Below, piece by piece: positions 55,463 to 64,000 of a stretch of 64,000 nucleotides of DNA. This DNA is from Oscarella lobularis (lineage: Eukaryota; Porifera; Homoscleromorpha; Homosclerophorida; Oscarellidae), in assembly GCF_947507565.1 (NCBI RefSeq), contig NC_089176.1, positions 3,348,001 through 3,412,000 on the forward strand. The letters are read 5' to 3'. Below the pieces are notes generated by a model that worked only from the letters and a program-made list of their open reading frames with translations, searched no databases and was not told the origin of the DNA. Every line of letters begins with the position of its first letter. Positions within the stretch are counted from its first letter, which is position 1. The translations under genes and the position numbers were made by a program.

Positions 55463-58400
55463 TCAATTTAACTTTTCTACAAATGACGCAGGAAAAACCC
55501 CCTTATCGCCCCTACACTCGCCAATCCACCAGTCCTCATTGGACCGTTCCGTCACAACGACAATATCACCCTGACGAAGACGCAAATCGTCTAAGGACTC
55601 TGGTTCGTAGTCCCATAAGCATTGATACTTCAAAGAACAGTTTCATAAAAGGAAAACCCAACTAATCATAACATACCTCGTTAAGATTCTTCTTTTTCGG
55701 CTTTACGGCTACGGATGGTTTCATTGGCACCAATGATTTGGGAGGTTCCTTCTTGTTTGGTTTTTTCGCCGGCGGCGGCGGTTTTGCTTTGTTCGTAGCA
55801 GGCGGAGAGAATGCTTTTTTACCTTTGGGAGAAGGAGGAACGAAAGGAGGTTCCGACGACGACGACGTTGACGACGTCGACAATGACTTCGGTTTTGAAG
55901 AACTCGAAGAGGACTCGACCTCTTGCTTTTTCTTGCTTAGAACTTTCAATAGCTCGGAGTTGTCCTTCGACGGCTGACGAGGCAGTGACGAAAACGGTTT
56001 GGACGAAGGAGATACAGCCGGCTGGAAAGTGTTAGCTTTTGGTTTGGTTGGCGGTGGCACAATCACAGGCTTCTTTGACGACACCGGAGGTCCAGTCGTC
56101 GGCTTTGGAAACCGCGGCAAAGAGGAAGGCCGAGAAACCTCAGAAGAACTGAGATTCGGTTTGACAAATTTCGAGGGGTTTGGCACGCTCTCGTCGGTAG
56201 TCGAGCCGCCAGATGACCTGCTTCCACGAGGAACTGCCTATGAATAGAAGAACGAATCATATCATAGGAAAGAGGCCAGTAATTGCAACAGGGAAAGTGA
56301 TCATTAGGAGGCTCAGACAGGTTTGCCCTCGCGCGTGTGACAGGTATCTTACAGATGGGCTGCTCTCCTCCTCCTTGAGAAACGTTGACGGTACGGTTCC
56401 CGTCCGACCTTTCGAGTTTTTCGCTTTCCACCAACCGGAATTCGACATTTCAACAACTTCCAAAATCTCTCCTTCAAAAATTTTCAAATCGTCGTCATGC
56501 TGCGGAGACCAGTCGTGTGTCGCCACATACTACGAGAACACGTCAGCTATTTTCATTAATTTAAGTAAATCGGTTTGCTAGCCTTCTTTTCTCCGCTACT
56601 AAAACCGGTGTCACACGGTTCCGGCTGAAAAGGAGGATCCTCTTCGTCATCATCGGACCCGTCATCATCGGACTCGTCATACATAGCTCCACCGACGTCC
56701 ACCTCGTAATCCTGCAGGGGGAAAAAGGTCTCTCGTCTGCTCTTAATTCTCGTCTTTTTCTTACCGGATCGAAAAAATTAAGAACACTCTTCATTATTCG
56801 TCCTTCTTTTCCGTTGCATTCGCCCACCACCCACATAGAATTTGTGTCCTCGATAATATTCACTTCTTGCCCCTTCTACGAATATTATCCCCTCAGTGAT
56901 TTCTCTTTTCTGCGCTTTTTTTGTTTTTCGAAAACGTACCTTGAGAGGAAAGGAACTCGTGTCGCCCGGCAACGGTTTGTAATCCTGCTTGATGACGCCC
57001 TTTGCAATTATTTTTTTCATGTAATGCGACTTGGGACGCATAGGCATGTCCATTTCCTCCACGTCCTCGTACGTAGCATTGCCGTCGTATTCTTCCTCCT
57101 CTTCGGACAGCTCCGCTGTCGGTAGAGCAGGTAGCGGCTCTCGTCTCCGCTTATCCTTTGGAGAAAGGCCACACGTCAAAAGATAGCGTATTGAGAGGCG
57201 GGCCTTACAATTGACGGCATACAGTCCGTACTGCTCGATTTTGAAAGTTTCAGGCCTGAATTCTACGAGAAAACGTAATTGTTAGCATATCAAAAATAGC
57301 TGCTTGATACCTTCTCTGAGTGTTTCCTTAGCGTCTCTAATCGAGCCCCTATAATACGTACATCAATAGCATTACAAGCTGGCTAGGTGGGGATAGCGTA
57401 TACCAATGCTCCTTGATATCTTTTTTATGTCGAATCCGGAGAAGAGGGATTTCTTCTTCTTCTGCTCGGGTTCAGCAGACGATTTCCCTTTCTGAATTTT
57501 AAAATTATCATTTTGACAATTACGCATAGGGCAAAGGTGCGTACGTTTTCGGACTTCCACTTGAGAACCTTTCCAAGTAGGTCTGTGAGGAGAGAATATT
57601 ATATCCATTGGAGCAATCACACACATTATGTGAGCCACACTTTTCTTGCTTTTTTTCTTTTTCTTCAGTATTTTCTCCTTCCCTGCCGCGTCGCTCTGCT
57701 CCATTTTCACGTAATTGTACTCGCTCATCAACTTCTGAAAGTCGGCGTATTCCGTCAACGGCACGGCGTTGTCGGCGGCAACTCCCTGATCCACACAAAA
57801 AAGTATTTCTTATTAACAGATACTATTATTGCAAAGAAATTGACCTCATAATCTATGAATAGTTGCGTTATATCCTCGTCGCCTCGACTCTCAGCTATAT
57901 TCGCCGGCGTCTGACCGCGCTTGTTTTGAACGGACATGGCATCGTAAGCCCCGCCACTTTCAGCAAGCAAATATGCAGCAAACTGCTTGTAGCCTCGCTC
58001 CGCAGCAAAATGTAACAAATTCGCCTTCCCACCCATCGTCTCGACCATGTCGCCTATAATCACATTAGACCCAAATTAATCTAAATCAGTAATCGTATAA
58101 ACAAATAAAGGCATTAATTAACCGACTGTGACTGTCAAATCGCGTTAGACACATTTAATTAATTAAATATGACTAACGTACTTCCGAAAAATTTCTTGAA
58201 ACTGAGATCGGTCGGCACGTTGCGCCTGCAACAATCGGCCAACTCTTCGTCGATCATATTGACGATGTCGTTCTCGTCCAAATCGCCGTCGATGTCGCCG
58301 TCGGCTGTCGCGGCGGCCGCCGAATGATCCTGGTGAAGGCAACAGGCGACGGCAAGGGGCGCTTGAAGTGGAATTTCGTCCGGAAAAAGACCGCAGATCA

Positions 58401-58813
58401 GTTGAAATCGCGTGCAAAAGACGACTCGAAATGGATCGACGCGAACCGATCGCGATAAACCGACCACGCGAACTTCGACCTCTTCCGCTCGACCGTAGGC
58501 TAAGAGAAGGGCGTGGTGCGCGAGGAGGGGAGGACGCGCGAGGGGACTCACCGCCTACTTCGCAGATGAGCGTTTTCTGATCGACTTTGACGGCGCGACC
58601 GAGTATCTCGCCGCCCGTTTTGACGCCCTTGAACGTGAGCGAGTACTCGGCCGTTCGCTGGGGAAGCGGATGCTTCAAAACGACGACGAAGGTGCTCTCT
58701 TCCTACGTACGGAAAGAATCGGAAGCGCCGCTCACCGAACGAATCTCCCAGGCCGATTTTTCTTTTCTTACGTCGCATGGAAGCTTGCCCGGGTGTACGT
58801 GAACTTCGGCCAT
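55463..58813 (-). CDS. TIG-DBB-ankyrin adaptor with three SH3 domains and a YxxM motif (D3)
   Basis: First exon MAEVHVHPGKLPCD from 58813. The TIG-like part is TFVVVLKHPLPQRTAEYSLT; the DBB part is VRVDPFRVVFCTRFQLICGL ... DEELADCCRRN ... FKKFFGS; the ankyrin exon is LLHFAAERGYKQFAAYLLAE ... GQTPANIAESRGDEDITQLF. This segment is very close in pattern to the BCAP ankyrin region. Just after it, at 57713-57702, lies YVKM, a YxxM PI3K p85-binding consensus, placed where BCAP carries its YxxM sites. Then SH3-1 (YMKKIIAKGVIKQDYKP ... EGRIMKSVLNFF), SH3-2 (YVATHDWSPQHDDDLKIF ... SGWWKAKN ... GTVPSTFL), a long Pro/Ser/Lys linker and C-terminal SH3-3 (YQCLWDYEPESLDDLRL ... DWWIGECRGDKGVFPASFVE). Stop at 55463. 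Some middle exons (56560-57400) are approximate. Confidence 0.76.
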
Positions 58814-59374
58814 GTTTCTCTTCTTACGAACACCGACACTTCCTGCGGATTAGAGAGACGGGCTAGCGGTTTGGAGACGAAGAGCGGTGAGCGGTCGCGC
58901 AGCGACATCGCCACAATGACGGAAGCCGGATAAAGGGCAGGGTGTTATCTGTCTTCATTACCTTTTCAACAGAAAAGCTAGCACAGCGAGGATACCGATT
59001 GCAGGGCTTGTCTCGTCGCCTTTGCAAGGGAGCCGACAAAACGGTGGAGCTAAAGAACGACTAAGGCGCATGCGCTCTTCGGGATAGATAGGAAACGGAA
59101 CCTAATAAGAGTACAGCAGTGCAGTCTACGCTCGACTGGCTAGTTTTGCGTGCGTTGTACGATTGCTAGCCAGCGTTTACGTTTTCGAGAGCGCCATCGC
59201 ACTCTCTTGTGAACACTTTCGATACCCGTATCAGCTCCTGACGTCATCACCACAGACTGCACCGGACGGTCGTCTCACGCAACCGCTCACGCCGTCTTCT
59301 TGTCGCAACAAACAAGCAGTCGATCGTCGATCGTTCGATAGAAGAATCCGCGCAAGCGCGACACGGAAAACGTC
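58814..59374. promoter_or_regulatory. Divergent promoter region between D3 and D4
   Basis: 561 bp between oppositely oriented start codons. It is GC-rich on the D3 side. No specific element was recognised, but both genes presumably start transcription here. Confidence 0.4.
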
Positions 59375-62300
59375 ATGGACGTTCGACTAACTCCCGATAA
59401 AGGATACTTGCACGTAAGGCTTCGAAGGACTACTGTACAGAAGGTCTATACGAGTCTCGGCGCAGTGTTGTCTAGGGGCGCGGATACTAAAATTTTAGTA
59501 TCTGTGCTAGGGGCGACCAGAGCCCTATAATAATTATAGGGCTCTGGGGGCGACTTCCTTGCCCACATAACTCCCGTAGTTTATTTTTCGCGGCTGTCCC
59601 TGAGCGGGTTTCGCTTAGTTAGTCAACGTTATTCGATGGTAGAATAAGGGCGTCAATTCGAAACTGAGACCGAGATCGGCGATGCGAAGCCTTTATTTTT
59701 CTTTTGTCCTCTGCACTCGGCTGCGCAAACAACGCTTTGGCTCTGTAGGGCGGCGAGTGCGCGTCGGTCACGTTTATCGAAACCATACAATTGCCGGCGA
59801 ACGTGTGGGACGGATTCGAGATCGAATTCGTCGGTACAAAAGCAACGAGTCGGGCTCAAGCGGATCGCGTCGACTTCCGGACATTTCACTTCGTCGTTCC
59901 AGGTAAGGAAGAGACGCTCGCGGGGCCCCGAAAACGACTCGCGTTTGGAGGGGAATTTCGAGCGGCTACTATTAGGTACATGACTCATTCATTTTTACCG
60001 GCTTTCAGCCACGGATTACCCTGGCCTTCCCCCTACCGAAAACCAAACATCATTGTATTGTTTCTTATCATTAGACCACGGCGTGCCGGAGACGGTCTAC
60101 GCGACAGTGACGAACGTCGGATCGTCACTCGAAGATGACGACGGCACGTCGTTCTCCTTCAAATTCACCTTCGTCGACAGTTTCACGAAAATATCCAATT
60201 ATCTTCCGGAAAGACGCACGCAGCTCGCCGTGCCGCTCGTCGTCGCGCTCGGCCTTCGACAGGAGCCGCACGACAGGGAAACGATGGATCGCGCCTTCGT
60301 TCAATTCTACGACGAACTTCCGCCGCAGCAACTCGATCTCATCTCTATACTCAGTAACGAAAGCGCCGTCAATCAACCTATCATCATTTTTTTGTCTCTC
60401 GTAGAGGAAGCGTATCCGATCGACGACGGCCTCAATTTGCTTCACTTCTGCGCCGAAATGGGTCTCAGTCAGTTCGCCGAACACTTGCTCGGCGCCGACA
60501 CGCCTACCGGCGTCGAATCTCTCAGTCAGACGTGGCAGGGTCAGCGTCCCGTCGACGTCGCGCGCAGTCGCGCGCATTTCGCCGGCGCCGACGACGACGC
60601 GCACTACGCGAGCGTCTTGCAATTGCTCGAAACGCGAACGCCGTTGCCGCCGAAAGTCGGTGAGAATGCCGGGTGCCTTGATGCGATTTTTTTTCCCATC
60701 TTAATTCGGGCGATACTTTTTGTTCTAGTTCCGTCTGCTGCGAAGCCGCCTCAGGTTGCTCCTCGTCCGTCTCAAAGGGTGAGTACTACCCGTCTTATCG
60801 TTTCTTCTATTTCTTTGGGTGATATCATATCTCACATGGGGGAGGGATTTCGAATTGTAGTTTATTTAAGATTTGAACTTTAGGGACATCCGCTTCCCAG
60901 ATCGTTCAGCGAAAGGCATCCGCCCGCTCTTCCTCCGCACGAGCCGGTTTGTCCGCGCTTATTCTCTCTCGTCGCTGGCACGCTAACGTAAATTTATAGG
61001 ACGAAGAAGATATCTACACCGATCCGGACGACGAGACAAAGCGGCGCTTTCGATTTGGCAGTTTTACGAGCAACGTTACGCGAGCCAGTAAGAGCTGATG
61101 CATTTTGATTTGAATATTAAGACTTTCCTTTTTTGGGCCTCTTCCAAAAAAAACTTCCCCTCTGATCACTGAACTCTCTTCTCTTCTAGGCAATGATTCG
61201 GGTTTCTACACTTCGAATACTTCGAATACGAGTATGTCAGGCTACGCCGACATCTCAGTGGAACGGCAAAAAGCAACCTGTCTCGGCACAGTGCAAGCCA
61301 CGTACGATTACAGTGGCAGTGACGAAGAAGGAATGCTGTCTCTCAAGGCAAGCAATTTTAGAAACATAGGGGATGGACCAAGGACACGTTTCTATTTTTT
61401 TTCTAGGCTGGCGATACAATCTACATTTTGAGTTCGGCCGACGACGGCAAGTGGTACGGCATCGTCGACGATCAGATGGGCTACTTCTACATGACCTTCG
61501 TCGATCACGACAACATCGCCTGGCGCGAAAGTCGTCAACAGGACGTCGAGATTCAGCGAGCCGTCATCACTCGCGCCACGTCGCCGGATCCCGACCAGAG
61601 CGACGTCGGCTTTCTTCGCGTCAATGCAAGTCGAGAAACCGATAGATAGCCGTAAACTAACGGGGGGACTATACTCTAGGTGCACGACGTCGTTAAAATA
61701 TTAGCGATGCCTGATAGTGGACTGTACACGGCCGAGCTGGACGGTCGAGTCGGCTACATTTACGACAGTCAAGTTCAGTTGATTGGAAATCAGTCGGCTC
61801 AATGGGATCAGGCGACGGGCGACGACGAGTTTCACTTGCAACGTTTGCCGTCGATCTACAGTCAGCCCGCTCATCTGACGAGAGTTCTCTTCAAGGTCAT
61901 CGCAGTGATAGATCACACTTTGCATGAACCGGACGCACTGCCGTTCAGGGTAAGAGCAGCGGATTTCTCCGATAAGGGGGGAGCAAATGTAGTGTATTGT
62001 TGTGTAGGCCGGGGACAGGATAAGCATTCTGGACAGTCCCGACTCGGGAATTTGGTACGGTCGTCTGCGCGGCCGTGCCGGTCGATTGAATTTCAGCGAC
62101 GTGAAGCGAGAAACGACGGGTGACCGCCGATCGTCGGCTGCGAAACAGCCTCCGCCATTGCCGCCGCCTGCTGATACGACAGCGCCGCCTCAAGTGCGCC
62201 CGCTTCCCAGATCCGATCCCGCAAGTTTTTCTTGGCTCTGCGCCTAAAGTTTTTTCACGTCTCTTATCGTTTTAGATGACTAGAAGGAGAATAACGCCGG

Positions 62301-62527
62301 CGGTAACGTATTCGCCGGCTTCTCGCTCTCTCGTCGACGAGTTGAAGGGGAAGAGTCTTCCGCGCACCGGTGCGTCCGGTCACTCGGCGTGGGGCGGCGG
62401 CTCGCCAATGAGCTCGCCTGAAGCGTCTCGCAGCGAGCGTCCACCTGCTCAACTGCCGCGCGGCGGAAGGCACGGCAGCCCGCAGCCGGCAAGGAGGCGC
62501 CCCAAGCCTCCGCCCCATCATCAGTAG
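59375..62527 (+). CDS. TIG-DBB-ankyrin adaptor with three SH3 domains, chimeric type (D4)
   Basis: Exon 1 (59375-59413) is MDVRLTPDKGYLH; exon 2 GGECASVTFIET ... VDFRTFHFVVP; exon 3 DHGVPETVYATVTN ... FKFTFVDSFTKISNYL ... PLVVALGLRQEPHD. These match genes E and F, not D1-D3. The ankyrin exon is LNLLHFCAEMGLSQFAEHLL. The C-terminal half is instead SH3-rich: SH3-1 (ATYDYSGSDEEGMLSLKAGD ... KWYGIVDDQMGYFYMTF), SH3-2 (VHDVVKILAMPDSGLYTAEL ... GYIYDSQVQLIG) and SH3-3 (KVIAVIDHTLHEPDALPF ... AGDRISILDSPDSGIWYG), then a Pro-rich tail (KQPPPLPPP, RRRPKPPPHH). Three introns (61348-61406, 61626-61679, 62221-62275) appear to use GC donors (GCAAGC or GCAAGT). It is the only + strand member of the cluster. 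Confidence 0.75.
59472..59547. repeat. Two adjacent perfect palindromes flanked by short direct repeats
   Basis: In the first intron of D4, a 20-bp perfect palindrome (GATACTAAAATTTTAGTATC, 59483-59502) sits between two copies of CTAGGGGCG (59472-59480 and 59507-59515). It is followed by a 31-bp inverted repeat (59517-59547) with 13-bp arms beginning CCAGAGCCC. This could be the remains of a small inverted-repeat element or a structured intronic element. Confidence 0.7.
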
Positions 62528-62857
62528 TGCGTCAAGCTAAAGTAGCTGTGGCTGAAACCGTACGTTTTTGACTTGCTTTGATTAGTCTATTTTTACCGGT
62601 TGAGATTCTCGCGTTGTTTCCTTCTCTTTATACCGTACCTATTATAGTAACTGTTATTAGTTTCGTAAATAAAATTATAGAGATTTAGAATGTATGACGC
62701 GCGGGGAGAGGGGGATCAAACTAGCTTTAAGCTGACCGTGCGTTGGCTTGGGCTAAAGTGAATGGTTTCTTGAAGACGTGTTACCTGCCAGCAAGTAAAA
62801 AACACAGAGCAAACAAAATACGCTTACAAAAATATGACGAAAGAGGATGTGTCGCAA
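62528..62857. other. Intergenic region between convergent genes
   Basis: 330 bp between the D4 stop and the stop of the beta-helix gene. It contains AATAAA-type sequence near 62667, a likely poly(A) signal for D4. Nothing else was recognised. Confidence 0.5.
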
Positions 62858-64000
62858 TCACATGCCGAGCTTCGCTCTAGCCATCTCCAAAATCTCGGTA
62901 TTTGTTATTTTAGAGCTTATAGTCGATCCCTGCAGACAAGTTGCATTACAACGTTCTTTATGTCAAATCAAAGGCAGGTACCTGGTCATGTCCGTCTTTC
63001 TGCCATTCTTCTAAGCTCTTTATTTCCTTCTTGTAGCCGGGCACGACGAATGGCAAACTTGCATTGCCAGGTGTGAAATAATGATTGTTCATCTGTCAGA
63101 ATTAGCCAACTCGCAAAAAAATACAGTTCCATCATATCATAGTTACCGTTTCGGGAAAAATATTGCCGTCTAGCCAAGCGGCATCTTTAACAGCGATGAA
63201 GGTCCCAGAATGACTTACAATAGTATTGTTTGAAAAGCTGTCAGAGCGTCTTGTGTAGTGGGAATGCACATGAGCTCCTGTAATAAAAAATAAATAAATA
63301 CGAACAGTACTCTTGTACAATTCGCACCCATGGGACCAAGAAAATACGGCTGCAAAATTCCAAACGAGGCGTTGAAGGTGTCGGCATAAACCTGGATAAA
63401 ACATATCATACCATTAATTAAACCGCAGCAGCAGCAAATCTTACAATTAAATTGTTTGATGATTGCCTTCTGTTTCCATCTCTATTCTTAATGCCACCAT
63501 AAACTACATCAAATCGTGCGGCACCTTCTACCATAGCCCTTTTAGTGACGTACTTAGAACGTTGTTGGTATCGATGTAAGATGAACTGCCATCATCTAAG
63601 ATGTACGTCGAATTCTGAGTCTCTACCGCCCTTCTCTAATTCATGTACCGTGATCAATGAGTTTGTCTGAGTTTGAATGGCCAAGACCGAAATTCCGATT
63701 AATGAGAAAATTGCTAATAACATGCGGTTGTTGTGTGCTGTAAAGAGTCAAAAAAAATTACTGACCTGTCCAAATGACTATATTCAGGTTCCGTAGTAAA
63801 ATTACCAGAGGAATCCTATGACCAATGCTGACACCTTGTGAATCAAATTCATCCACTACTAGTAGTTACCTTAAAATAAAATATTTCGCGATCCCAGCTA
63901 TTAAAAGGTCCATGATCCCTAAAGAACACATAAAATAAATACATAGAATTTAAGCTCAACGCACCAAGTTTCTCGAACGACGTTAAAAATAAGATTTCCC
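62858..64000 (-). CDS. Right-handed beta-helix protein, 3' part only (5' end outside window)
   Basis: Exons near 63600-63500, 63440-63330, 63280-63170, 63110-63000 and 62930-62858 read in order: YILDDGSSSYIDTNN, ARFDVVYGGIKNRDGNRRQS, VYADTFNASFGILQPYFLG, AHVHSHYTRRSDSFSNNTIV, FIAVKDAAWLDGNIFPET, NNHYFTPGNASLPF, KSLEEWQKDGHDQGS and a final EMARAKLGM. The repeated short beta-strand turns with Asn ladders, and the closing K-S-x-E-E-W-Q-x-x-G-x-D-x-G-S motif, are typical of the right-handed parallel beta-helix (pectate-lyase-like) proteins common in bacteria and some marine animals. These act on or bind polysaccharides. The catalytic part, if any, is not in view. Exon edges are approximate and the gene runs off the window. 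Confidence 0.6.

Noticed and set aside
1-64000. CRISPR array, bacterial operons, tRNA or rRNA genes, intact transposons
   Set aside because: No regularly spaced direct repeats, no Shine-Dalgarno-led gene strings, no cloverleaf or rRNA sequence, and no transposase or reverse transcriptase frames were recognised.

Overview
The window reads as a gene-dense, intron-rich animal genome. Introns are short (mostly 44-65 nt, with GT-AG and several apparent GC-AG boundaries), genes are often 80-250 bp apart, and the recognisable proteins are animal ones: afadin, peroxisomal carrier SLC25A17, axonemal dynein light chain DNAL4, endonuclease V, a PAQR/MMD protein, an MPRIP-like PH/coiled-coil protein, arylsulfatase A, and BCAP/BANK/Dof-type adaptors. 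A compact sponge, possibly a homoscleromorph, is my best guess. It is inferred from compactness and gene content, not proven.

Layout. 0-24 kb is an accessory-looking region. It holds three paralogous five-exon genes for four-helix membrane proteins that look like the innexin/pannexin channel superfamily (55-2609, 16937-19154, 21733-23731, all +). It also holds four paralogous secreted PQQ-like beta-propeller proteins (2786-4247, 4489-5960, 6189-7646, 10039-11430, all -), an intronless SLC15-type transporter, an intronless secreted glycosyl-hydrolase-like protein, and a scatter of tiny cysteine-rich zinc-binding genes whose first exons are only 6-17 nt long. 24-44 kb is a conserved housekeeping/cytoskeletal block: afadin, SLC25A17, ENDOV and DNAL4 (sharing a 119-bp divergent promoter), a PKD-domain membrane protein, a CCDC166-like coiled-coil protein, MMD, an MPRIP-like protein and arylsulfatase.

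44-62.5 kb is the most striking part: six consecutive adaptor genes sharing a TIG-DBB-ankyrin core like that of vertebrate BCAP (PIK3AP1), BANK1 and insect Dof. Four of them end in two or three SH3 domains. Two end in a ZU5-like region plus a Death domain, one of these with an apparent one-base frameshift. The sixth gene is in opposite orientation and joins the N-terminal half of the Death-type genes to an SH3-rich tail. The window closes with the 3' part of a right-handed beta-helix protein gene.

How the genes may work together is inference. The DBB cluster looks like a locally expanded set of receptor-proximal scaffolds (PI3K/SH3 wiring in one class, Death-domain wiring in the other). The pannexin-like, RING-like and zinc-ribbon paralogs in the first 24 kb look like a separate region of local gene birth by duplication. 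Exon boundaries were assigned by hand from splice consensus, reading-frame continuity and comparison among paralogs.
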